NCBI RefSeq assembly: GCF_003855155.1
Contig: NZ_CP034073.1
Coordinates: 2,108,001 to 2,172,000, forward strand
Direction: 5' to 3'
Source of the DNA: Shewanella psychromarinicola
Lineage (GTDB): Bacteria > Pseudomonadota > Gammaproteobacteria > Enterobacterales > Shewanellaceae
Length of the DNA stretch: 64,000 nucleotides
The translations under genes were made by a program, and so were the position numbers. Below are positions 56,877 to 64,000 of the stretch, in pieces. Numbering within the stretch: position 1 is the stretch's first letter; every line of letters begins with the position of its first letter. A model generated the notes under the pieces. That model ran no database searches, was not told the DNA's origin, and saw nothing but the letters and a program-made list of their open reading frames with translations.

Positions 56877-57359
56877 ATGCGTATCGCGATGATAGCTGCT
56901 ATGGCTAACAATCGAGTCATTGGTAAAGACAATAAAATGCCCTGGCATTTACCCGAAGATTTACGCCACTTTAAGGCCATGACGCTATCTAAACCCGTGG
57001 TGATGGGCCGCAAAACATTTGAGTCAATCGGGCGGCCATTGCCTGGACGGCATAATATTGTGATTAGCCGTGATAGTCAGCTGAGTTTTGAGGGTGTGTC
57101 CTGCGTGACAAGTTTTGATGAGGCTATTACCCTTGCTGGTGATTGTGATGAAATCGTGGTGATTGGCGGCGGTCAGCTTTACCAACAAATATTGCCTAAA
57201 GCCGACGTTCTTTATCTTACTTTTATTGATGTAGATGTAGATGGTGACACCGTCTTTCCTGATTGGGATGATGGTTCTTGGGTTTTACAGAACTCAGAAA
57301 GTGCAACAAACGACAAAGGATTGCAATATAGTTTTAACACTTTACACAAAAAGTGTTAA
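56877..57359 (+). CDS. folA: Dihydrofolate reductase
   Basis: A 160-residue DHFR. It starts MRIAMIAAMANNRVIGKDNK, has the catalytic Asp-equivalent region MPWHLPEDLRHFK, and the NADPH loops VVMGRKTFESIGRPLPGR and VVIGGGQLYQQILP. It reduces dihydrofolate for thymidylate and purine synthesis and is the trimethoprim target. It ends the yjjP-yjjB-folA run, 19 bases after yjjB. Confidence 0.97.
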   Translation: MRIAMIAAMANNRVIGKDNKMPWHLPEDLRHFKAMTLSKPVVMGRKTFESIGRPLPGRHNIVISRDSQLSFEGVSCVTSFDEAITLAGDCDEIVVIGGGQLYQQILPKADVLYLTFIDVDVDGDTVFPDWDDGSWVLQNSESATNDKGLQYSFNTLHKKC

Positions 57360-57454
57360 ATTAGCAGCGTTTAACCCTGAAATTAGATGAACTGGCTATT
57401 TACACAATAAGCTAAGTTCATTGCTAAATAACTATAATTAGAAAGGAGTGTCAG

Positions 57455-57841
57455 ATGCGTCTATTGCCTGTGGCTATTGCAGCCCTGATTGCAGCATCTT
57501 CTGTGTCAGCCCCTGTTATCGCCGATACAGATCAATTAGTTGCAAATATTTGTAATTATGTACAATCAGACGATAAAAACCGTTTACGTAAAAAAATGAA
57601 AGAGAACCGTGTTAAATTACGTAATGTTTACTCAAGCATTTCTTGTGATGGCAGCAGTTTATTGCGTACTGCCTACAAATCGAATGCTGATGATACCGGT
57701 GAATATATTGCGAAGCGGATGCCAACATCTGATCTTGCTGCACCTGAAGCTGATGGTAAAACCATTTTAGATTGGGCTGCAGAAAATGGCCATAGTGCAA
57801 GTGCCATTAGTGCTGCGATCAAGGAACGTATAGGCGGTTAA
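57455..57841 (+). CDS. Secreted DUF3718-family protein
   Basis: A 128-residue precursor with signal peptide MRLLPVAIAALIAASSVSAP, cleaved near VIADT. The mature part has two cysteines (NICNYV and SSISCDGSS) that can form a disulfide, and the DUF3718 pattern NRLRKKMKENRVKLRNVY. The C-terminal half ends with a helix-rich region (ILDWAAENGHSASAI), reminiscent of an ankyrin repeat. Strong AAGGAG upstream. Periplasmic; function unknown. Confidence 0.83.
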   Translation: MRLLPVAIAALIAASSVSAPVIADTDQLVANICNYVQSDDKNRLRKKMKENRVKLRNVYSSISCDGSSLLRTAYKSNADDTGEYIAKRMPTSDLAAPEADGKTILDWAAENGHSASAISAAIKERIGG

Positions 57842-57901
57842 GCCGCCCCGTTGATGGATTCTGATGATGTATCATCAGTCATCGAATGAGTACGATAATA
57901 T

Positions 57902-57936
57902 AAAAAAATGCCGACATTATTTGTCGGCATTTTTTA
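57902..57936. terminator. Terminator after the DUF3718 gene
   Basis: AAAAATGCCGACA pairs with TGTCGGCATTTTT around a five-base loop. Perfect stem with flanking A- and T-runs. Confidence 0.93.
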
Positions 57937-57984
57937 TTCTACGGCAAGCATTTATCAGCACAATATACGTACATCGTAATAGGT

Positions 57985-58110
57985 ATTAGATCATATTAGG
58001 TATTTAGATCGCATTATCTGTTTAGAGCATATTATCTGTTTAGATCATATTATCATTTTAGATCGCATTATCTGTTTAGCGCATATTATATGTGTAGATT
58101 ATATCGTGTG
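57985..58110 (+). repeat. 18-bp degenerate tandem repeat array, about seven copies
   Basis: The unit TTTAGATCGCATTATCTG recurs with a period of 18 at 57985, 58003, 58021, 58039, 58057, 58075 and 58093; two copies are identical and the others differ at one to several positions. It lies between the terminators of the convergent DUF3718 and chemotaxis receptor genes. Same type of location as the 14-bp array at 41371. Confidence 0.85.
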
Positions 58111-58134
58111 CTTCATGACGTTATTCTACTAAAC

Positions 58135-58159
58135 AAAAAAGGCCTTGTAGGCCTTTTTT
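58135..58159. terminator. Terminator after the chemotaxis receptor gene
   Basis: AAAAAAGGCC/GGCCTTTTTT around TTGTA. On the minus strand it follows the receptor stop by about 27 bases. Confidence 0.9.
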
Positions 58160-58185
58160 GTTGTCGTGCAATACCATGATTGCTT

Positions 58186-60207
58186 TTACACTTTAAACTC
58201 GCGTACAGAGGCTTGTAGCTCTTCAGCAAGCACAGCAACTTGGTGACTCGATTGTGCTGTTTGGTCTGCTCCCGTCGATGTCTCTTCGGAAATAGCAGCA
58301 ATGTGCTCGAGTTTTTCTGAAACTTGTTGGCTAACAATATTTTGCTCTTGTGCCGCTTGAGCAATATGGTTACCTGAATCAAAGGCTTTGTGAACAGACT
58401 TACTGATAGTTTCCAAGGCAATATTAGATTGCTCGTTCTTTTCAACACAGCTGTTGGCTTGGCCTCGACTCTGTTCCATTACTACCACAGCTTCTTGAGT
58501 GCCGACTTGCAACACTTCAATCATTTGTTGAATTTCACTGGTTGAATGCTGGGTACGCGACGCCAAGTTACGCACTTCATCAGCAACAACAGCAAAACCT
58601 CGCCCTTGTTCGCCGGCCCTAGCGGCCTCAATCGCGGCATTCAGGGCAAGTAAGTTCGTTTGGTCAGCAATACCACGAATGACATCTAAAATCGAACCAA
58701 TAGAAGCACTATCGGAATGCACTTTGTTGATGACAATACCGGCTTTAGCGACTTCTTCAGCAAGCGCGAGGATGGTGTTTTTGCTTTCTTCTGCAAGCAC
58801 ACGCATGTGCTGAGCTTCCTGGTCGGCTTGTTTTATTTCATTGAGTGCTTGGTCTGCACTCACTGACACCTGTTGTGCACTTGAGCTCAGCTCTGTGGTT
58901 GCCGCCGCGACTTGATCAACTTGGCTTTTTTGCTCTTGAATACCAATGGTTGTCTGCGAGGTAATTGCAGAGGTTTCTTCAGCCGCAGCCGCTAATTGGT
59001 TTGAGCGATCAACAATTCCAACAATAAGACTGCGGAGACTGTCGACTAACCTGTTGCAGTTTTTGGCTAATTCTGCAAATTCATCGTGACCTGTGTCATC
59101 CAATTTATGGGTTAAATCACCTGATGCCAATACATTCAGGGCTTTATTGACTTTTTCTAACGAGCGGGTTAATGGTTTTACCACTGCAATACTGACAATA
59201 ATGGCGACAATGATGGCGATTAATACCACTAATAAAGTTTTAATGGTTGCTGAATCGATAATTTCAATGGCTGCGTTACTGATCTCTATGGCAAAGTTAT
59301 CGATTGATTTAGCGAGCACTGTCATTCTTTTATTGACGGTTTTTGCTGCACTTTTAGTGTCAGCAAGCATTTTGGCGGCAGCAAAGTCATGATTTAGTTG
59401 CTTTTGTTTCAATGCCTGAATCGAATCTGCTCCATTCAGTAATATAAGCACTTTCGCTGATTCAGTGGTGAGATCTTCTAAGGTTGAATTACTTACAATA
59501 CCGTTACCTTGACGATTAATGTAGTCAAGTTTAGCCTTAGCTTCACTGGTCAAGTAATCCAATTCTTTGATGATCAGGTCATATTTGCTTTGTTCAGTAG
59601 CGGCCACAAGGTCATAAATAGTGCTGATCATATTGATAAAAGTACTGTCAATGGCGCTTGCTGTGGCAGCGAGGCTTTTTTCTGTATCGTTTTCACTGGT
59701 TTCAAGGTCAATGATATCCAGTAATATCGATGATGCATCGTCAGCGGAATTTTCGAAATTGCTGCGTAGACTAAGTAATTGCTCTTGTTGACTCAGCGCA
59801 CTTTCACGCTCTGCGAGCATGGTTACGGCACTTTTTTCATAAGCACGGTAGCTTTTAGTGAGACCTATCAGAGGTGTTGTCAGTTGTGACTGGGATTTAA
59901 CTAATGTGTTTAGACGAGTCAGATCGGATTCAAATGTGTTATCTAAGTCGGTTAGCTTTTTTTCTATCGCTGGAATTTTCGATGAATGAGTACTGTAATA
60001 AGCGAATAGTGCTTCAATTTGCTGGGTGCTTAGGTTCTCACTTAAAATACTCGTCGTTTCAAGTGCAGGTAAACTGATAGTCTTAAGAATCGTCGTGCCA
60101 TCTTTAATACTATTATTACTCAGCATGTTAACACCACCGAGGACCATCAGTAACAGCGTCACCACAGTAAAACCGCCAATGACTCTAGTCGCTACATTTA
60201 TTTTCAT
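58186..60207 (-). CDS. Methyl-accepting chemotaxis protein
   Basis: A 673-residue receptor. The first helix [16 protein letters not shown] is near residues 14-29. A long periplasmic helical sensor domain reaches about residue 330 and a second helix ([19 protein letters not shown]) follows. A HAMP domain is next, then the signalling hairpin [20 protein letters not shown] with [12 protein letters not shown]. Methylation-type Glu/Gln-rich helices flank it. The ligand cannot be told; no CheB/CheR-binding pentapeptide ends the protein (ends VREFKV). Confidence 0.93.
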   Translation of the reverse strand: MKINVATRVIGGFTVVTLLLMVLGGVNMLSNNSIKDGTTILKTISLPALETTSILSENLSTQQIEALFAYYSTHSSKIPAIEKKLTDLDNTFESDLTRLNTLVKSQSQLTTPLIGLTKSYRAYEKSAVTMLAERESALSQQEQLLSLRSNFENSADDASSILLDIIDLETSENDTEKSLAATASAIDSTFINMISTIYDLVAATEQSKYDLIIKELDYLTSEAKAKLDYINRQGNGIVSNSTLEDLTTESAKVLILLNGADSIQALKQKQLNHDFAAAKMLADTKSAAKTVNKRMTVLAKSIDNFAIEISNAAIEIIDSATIKTLLVVLIAIIVAIIVSIAVVKPLTRSLEKVNKALNVLASGDLTHKLDDTGHDEFAELAKNCNRLVDSLRSLIVGIVDRSNQLAAAAEETSAITSQTTIGIQEQKSQVDQVAAATTELSSSAQQVSVSADQALNEIKQADQEAQHMRVLAEESKNTILALAEEVAKAGIVINKVHSDSASIGSILDVIRGIADQTNLLALNAAIEAARAGEQGRGFAVVADEVRNLASRTQHSTSEIQQMIEVLQVGTQEAVVVMEQSRGQANSCVEKNEQSNIALETISKSVHKAFDSGNHIAQAAQEQNIVSQQVSEKLEHIAAISEETSTGADQTAQSSHQVAVLAEELQASVREFKV

Positions 60208-60366
60208 ACAGTACTCCGGCTATTATTATTATTATTTGATGCTGATTTTTATCTTGTAAGTGCGATCGTATATTAGAATATCGAATTTATTAAAGGGTGG
60301 TTGTATCGATGGTAAGGTAATAAACGCTACAGTTAACTATCGGCTAAATGCTACTTTAGTTTAACG

Positions 60367-61185
60367 TTAAATTAACTTTTTTTGAGTGATTTTTTCATTC
60401 TTTTCAAGATGCCATAAGGTTAAGTGTTCTCCCCAGCAGCAGCCCGTATCTAATGCGAGAATGCGCGCATTATTAGTCTGGCCCATTAATGCAGCCCAAT
60501 GACCGAAGACTAAGGTGTATTGTGGTACTGTTTTTGATGGAAATTCAAACCATGGACGTAATTGGGCTGAGTGTTGTTCGCTTGGCGGTGATTTACACTT
60601 AAAATCAAGATGACCATCGAGGTGCAAAAATCTCATCCGAGTTAATGCATTAATACCGTAACGTAGTCTGTCGATACCGGTTAATGTGGGCGACCACTGT
60701 TCTGCATCGTTGGTATACATTTGGGCAATTAATGCGGTTAAATAATCGTCTTGCTGCAATGCTAAGCTAACTTGCTTTGCTTCATGTTTAAGGGTTGCTA
60801 TATCCCACTGAGGAGGCACGCCGGCATGGGTCATGATGATATTATGTTCGGGCAAGGTTCTGACTAACGGTTGTTGGCGGATCCAATTAACCAAACCATC
60901 AATATCGGGTGCATTGAGTAACGCTTCAAGATGATCTTGTGGATTAGCTCGCTTTAATTTTCCGTGCAGAGCCAATAAATGTAGATCATGATTACCGAGC
61001 ACCACTTTAGCAGAATCTTGTAATGACTGGAAAAAACGCAGAGTGTCTAACGATTCAGTCCCTCTGGCAATAAGATCGCCCACTGCCCAAAGTTGATCTT
61101 TGGATGGATTAAACGCTACTTTTTGGAGTAATAGTTGTAATTCGGAATTACAGCCCTGAACATCGCCAACAAAATAATGGGCCAT
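60367..61185 (-). CDS. apaH: Symmetrical bis(5'-nucleosyl)-tetraphosphatase
   Basis: A 272-residue metallophosphoesterase splitting Ap4A into two ADP, and also able to decap Np4-capped RNA. Metal-binding motifs are FVGDVQGC, VGDLIARG and LGNHDLH, with the later MTHAGVPPQWD. Last gene of the surA-pdxA-rsmA-apaG-apaH operon and 3 bases after apaG. Length typical. Confidence 0.97.
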   Translation of the reverse strand: MAHYFVGDVQGCNSELQLLLQKVAFNPSKDQLWAVGDLIARGTESLDTLRFFQSLQDSAKVVLGNHDLHLLALHGKLKRANPQDHLEALLNAPDIDGLVNWIRQQPLVRTLPEHNIIMTHAGVPPQWDIATLKHEAKQVSLALQQDDYLTALIAQMYTNDAEQWSPTLTGIDRLRYGINALTRMRFLHLDGHLDFKCKSPPSEQHSAQLRPWFEFPSKTVPQYTLVFGHWAALMGQTNNARILALDTGCCWGEHLTLWHLEKNEKITQKKLI

Positions 61186-61188
61186 CAG

Positions 61189-61569
61189 TTATTGAAGTAT
61201 CCCCGGGACAGCAAGGCGAAAAGGTGGGATGGTCGCTAAAAAACGCTCTCCTTTATGATCTTCCATACCATAAAATCCTTGCATAAAGCCCACTGGCGTC
61301 TCCATCACTGTACCACTGGTATATTGGTAAGCAGTATTAGGCGCAATAGTGGGTGTTTCTCCGACTACACCAGGGCCTTTTACTTCATTCTGTTTGCCGT
61401 CAGCATTGGTGATAATCCAATGACGGTCTTTAAGGGTCACTTTGTTATCACCTAGATTGATGATGGTAATGGTATAGCTAAAAAGATATTTATTATCAGC
61501 GACATCTGATTGTTGCTCTAAATATTGGGTGTCGATTTTAATTTTAATAGGCGATTTAACTTGGCTCAT
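61189..61569 (-). CDS. apaG: ApaG protein
   Basis: A 126-residue FN3-like beta-sandwich protein with YTITIINLGDNKVTLKDRHW, VVGETPTIAPNTAYQYTSG and GFMQGFYGMEDHKGE, typical of ApaG. Function is uncertain, but the gene is always linked to apaH. Follows rsmA by 48 bases. Confidence 0.96.
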   Translation of the reverse strand: MSQVKSPIKIKIDTQYLEQQSDVADNKYLFSYTITIINLGDNKVTLKDRHWIITNADGKQNEVKGPGVVGETPTIAPNTAYQYTSGTVMETPVGFMQGFYGMEDHKGERFLATIPPFRLAVPGILQ

Positions 61570-61617
61570 ATTACATCCTAAAGCGAAAGGGCATGCTCTT
61601 TATGCATACCCTTATGA

Positions 61618-62424
61618 TTAATCTTTTTTGTCACACAGCATATTAGCCATTGCCACATATTGCGGGACACTAATTTGCTCTGGACGCAAACTCGAATCAA
61701 CTTGCAGTGTTACAAAGTCTTCGTCTGACAGTAATGTTTTCAAATTATTACGCAACGTCTTTCGACGCATATTAAATGCTGTCGTGACTAAGTGCCTTAA
61801 TACGTGGACATCTTTACACGGCCAAGGTTTGACTTCAAAAGGCAATAATCTAATCACTGCAGAGTCAACTTTGGGCGCCGGGGTAAAGCTTTCCGGTGGC
61901 ACTTCTAATACGGGTACCACTTGGCAATAATATTGTGCCATTACGGTTAAACGGCCGTAAGCTTTAGTGCCTGGGCTCGCCGATAAGCGCAGGACCACTT
62001 CTTTTTGCAACATAAAATGCATGGTTTCTATTTGTTCAGCAAACTCAAACAAATGAAACATAAGTGGTGTTGAAATATTGTAAGGCAGATTGCCAAACAC
62101 TTTCATTTTTTTGCCAGCTTGTTGCAACTGACCAAAATCAAACTGTAACGCATCACCTTGGTGAATGGTTAGCTTGTCTTTAAGTATTGGATGATATTGT
62201 AAGCGTTTAACTAAGTCGCGATCTAATTCAACCACGGTTAGGTTATCAATCATATCTGCAACAGGCTCAGTTAAGGCGCCTAGGCCTGGTCCAATTTCAA
62301 CCATAACATGATTATTATCTGGAGCAATAGCGCCTACGATACTGCTAATCACGCCTTGGTCGGTTAAGAAGTTCTGTCCAAAACGCTTTCTGGCCGTGTG
62401 GCCTAAATGTACTTTATTACTCAT
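61618..62424 (-). CDS. rsmA: 16S rRNA (A1518/A1519)-dimethyltransferase RsmA
   Basis: A 268-residue KsgA-type methyltransferase. SAM motif I is [16 protein letters not shown] and the catalytic motif IV is [17 protein letters not shown]. It begins [14 protein letters not shown], diagnostic for KsgA. It dimethylates two adenines near the 3' end of 16S rRNA as a late check in 30S assembly. 9 bases after pdxA. Confidence 0.97.
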   Translation of the reverse strand: MSNKVHLGHTARKRFGQNFLTDQGVISSIVGAIAPDNNHVMVEIGPGLGALTEPVADMIDNLTVVELDRDLVKRLQYHPILKDKLTIHQGDALQFDFGQLQQAGKKMKVFGNLPYNISTPLMFHLFEFAEQIETMHFMLQKEVVLRLSASPGTKAYGRLTVMAQYYCQVVPVLEVPPESFTPAPKVDSAVIRLLPFEVKPWPCKDVHVLRHLVTTAFNMRRKTLRNNLKTLLSDEDFVTLQVDSSLRPEQISVPQYVAMANMLCDKKD

Positions 62425-62433
62425 TAAAATGGG

Positions 62434-63417
62434 TTACTTACTTTTTGAGGCCAATTCGATGGCTTTGTTTAATGCACAGGTAAAACTGCCGCAATCTGCT
62501 TTACCACTTCCAGCCAACTCGAGCGCGGTGCCATGATCGACTGAGGTGCGAACATAAGGTAAACCTAAGGTGATATTGACCGACTTGCCAAATCCTAATG
62601 ATTTAAGCACAGGTAATCCTTGGTCATGATACATGGCCAATACGACGTCAGCTTGTTCAAGATACTTAGGTTGAAATAAGGTATCTGCTGGCAACGGGCC
62701 AACAATATCCATGCCTTGTTCTCGTAACTCATTGAGCGCCGGTATGATGGTATCAATTTCTTCACGACCTAAGTGACCGTCTTCTCCTGCATGTGGATTG
62801 AGCCCACAGACATAAATTTTAGGTGAGCCTAAACCAAATTTGCTGACTAATTCGCGGTGCAAAATAGTAATAATATGATGCAATCGGTCGCGAGTAATCG
62901 CTTTTGCAACGTAGGCCAGTGGAATATGAGTGGTCATTAGCGCCACTTGTAGACCAGGCGCGGCCAACATCATCACCACATCAGCACAGTTGGCTTGCAG
63001 TGCAAAATACTCAGTATGACCACTAAACGGGATACCCGCTTGGTTAATAATCCCTTTATGTACGGGACCGGTTACGACGGCGTCGAATTCATTCGACATA
63101 TTTTTTTCACCGGCATAACGCAAGGTTTCTACTACATAGGCACTGTTTGCTTCATTCAACACGCCACACTTAGCCTCTTCGGCTAATGTAAAAGGAGCAA
63201 TGGTTAATGTTCCTGCCGTTTGTGGTTTCGGTGGCTGCGATGGTTGATAAGGCCTGAGTTGTAAAGGCAGTCCAAGCATTTTAGCTCGTGTGATGAGTAA
63301 ATTGGGATCGGCACAGACAACTAACTCAACAGGCCAGGCCTGTTGAGCGAGTTTGATGACTAAGTCGGGACCAATACTTGCTGGTTCACCTGGGGTGATG
63401 GCAATACGTTTAGTCAT
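62434..63417 (-). CDS. pdxA: 4-hydroxythreonine-4-phosphate dehydrogenase
   Basis: A 327-residue PdxA of the DXP-dependent pyridoxal phosphate pathway. Motifs are [35 protein letters not shown] (metal and substrate His), [15 protein letters not shown] and [17 protein letters not shown]. Length as in E. coli. Between surA and rsmA with 9-base gaps on both sides. Confidence 0.97.
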   Translation of the reverse strand: MTKRIAITPGEPASIGPDLVIKLAQQAWPVELVVCADPNLLITRAKMLGLPLQLRPYQPSQPPKPQTAGTLTIAPFTLAEEAKCGVLNEANSAYVVETLRYAGEKNMSNEFDAVVTGPVHKGIINQAGIPFSGHTEYFALQANCADVVMMLAAPGLQVALMTTHIPLAYVAKAITRDRLHHIITILHRELVSKFGLGSPKIYVCGLNPHAGEDGHLGREEIDTIIPALNELREQGMDIVGPLPADTLFQPKYLEQADVVLAMYHDQGLPVLKSLGFGKSVNITLGLPYVRTSVDHGTALELAGSGKADCGSFTCALNKAIELASKSK

Positions 63418-63426
63418 TAATTTTGC

Positions 63427-64000
63427 TTAGCCTCGTTTGCTTGCTGGCTCAACGATTTCGATATACGCTTCAGAACGCATTTCGTCTAACCAGGTTTGTA
63501 ACTCTTCATTAAACTTACGACGGAAGATTAATTGATGAGCACGGTTGCTGTTAAATTGCTCTGTTGCATCGGTTGTACGACGCGATTCAAGTTGAACAAT
63601 ATGCCAGCCGTGCGTTGAACGGAATGGCTCACTGAATTGACCTTCTTGAAGACTCGAAAGGGTTTGAGAGAACTCTTGCACATACATGCTTGGGTCTGCC
63701 CAACCTAATTCGCCACCTTTAGCAGCAGAACCAGGATCTTCTGAATACTGACTGGCTAATTTAGCAAAATCAGCGTCACCAGAACGAACTTGAGTTAAAA
63801 AGTTGGCCAACATTGCTTTAGCACGATCTTCCGATAGGATTGGCGATGGCTTGAGTAGAATGTGGCGTGATTTTACTTCCTCAACTTCTTGGGTTTGCAA
63901 ACCACGAGTGTCTACTACTTTAATAATATGAAAGCCGGAACCCGATTTAATCGGACCAATAATGTCGCCTTTTTTTGCGGTATTAATCACTTCTGCAAAC
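63427..64000 (-). CDS. surA: Periplasmic chaperone SurA (partial, N-terminus outside window)
   Basis: The C-terminal 190 residues are visible. They contain the second parvulin domain (RSRHILLKPSPILSED region, then YSEDPGSAAKGGELGWADP and FSEPFRSTHGWHIVQLE) and the C-terminal helix RKFNEELQTWLDEMRSEAYI. SurA escorts outer-membrane proteins to BAM. Reading continues to the window edge without a stop, so the rest is outside. First visible gene of the surA-pdxA-rsmA-apaG-apaH operon. Confidence 0.95.
   Translation of the reverse strand, partial: FAEVINTAKKGDIIGPIKSGSGFHIIKVVDTRGLQTQEVEEVKSRHILLKPSPILSEDRAKAMLANFLTQVRSGDADFAKLASQYSEDPGSAAKGGELGWADPSMYVQEFSQTLSSLQEGQFSEPFRSTHGWHIVQLESRRTTDATEQFNSNRAHQLIFRRKFNEELQTWLDEMRSEAYIEIVEPASKRG

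Overview
The window is a piece of gammaproteobacterial chromosome, almost certainly from Shewanella; the species cannot be named from sequence alone. The main evidence is gene order. It contains corC-ybeY-ybeZ-miaB, ubiF, pth-ychF, prs-ispE-lolB divergent from hemA-prfA-prmC-sirB2-sirB1, kdsA, ispB divergent from rplU-rpmA-obgE, and surA-pdxA-rsmA-apaG-apaH. Shewanella-type families (DUF3144, DUF3718, DUF2804, a DUF819 gene before kdsA) sit among them. Most of the window is housekeeping DNA. No defence island, prophage, CRISPR array or secondary-metabolite cluster was found.

Layout: 1-7.5 kb holds tRNA modification, ribosome maturation, ubiquinone and translation-quality genes. 7.6-8.55 kb is a seven-gene tRNA operon (Met-Leu-Gln-Gln-Met-Leu-Gln) with a recognisable promoter and terminator. 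8.7-9.2 kb is a decayed patatin-like phospholipase. 9.4-19.1 kb carries PRPP, isoprenoid, lipoprotein-sorting, haem, release-factor and KDO genes. 19.2-21.6 kb is an IS66-family element inserted between kdsA and its terminator. 21.6-24.8 kb has a drug/metabolite-type permease, a PanE-like reductase, a VanZ-like protein and YajQ.

24.9-29.0 kb is the most plastic segment. It holds a group II intron remnant with a well-preserved domain V, a GNAT acetyltransferase, an AraC-type regulator and an RsgA paralogue broken by an in-frame stop. A related 39-base sequence lies in inverted orientation at both edges. 29.0-41.3 kb has AmpG, a secreted cyclophilin, a YajG lipoprotein, DUF2804, a fatty acid hydroxylase, two methyltransferases, KdgK, an orphan prepilin and an ABC exporter. 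41.3-43.6 kb has a 20-copy 14-bp tandem array, a second short array and fadD with a candidate PsrA operator.

43.6-45.9 kb is a second, apparently identical IS66 copy. It lies just upstream of a TonB-dependent receptor preceded by a CRP-like site. 48.9-57.8 kb holds a thioredoxin-like protein, a LysE exporter, a second orphan prepilin, ung, ispB, ribosomal protein genes, obgE, a split ThrE-type exporter (yjjP/yjjB) and folA. A tandem duplication has placed an 18-codon mini-ORF between the two exporter genes. 58-64 kb holds a chemotaxis receptor and the apaH-to-surA operon; surA runs off the window.

The most interesting points are the chained TAATG couplings in yjjP/yjjB, the intron remnant and its flanking inverted sequences, the interrupted rsgA paralogue, and the homogeneous 14-bp array. 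None of these amounts to a convincing new multi-gene system.
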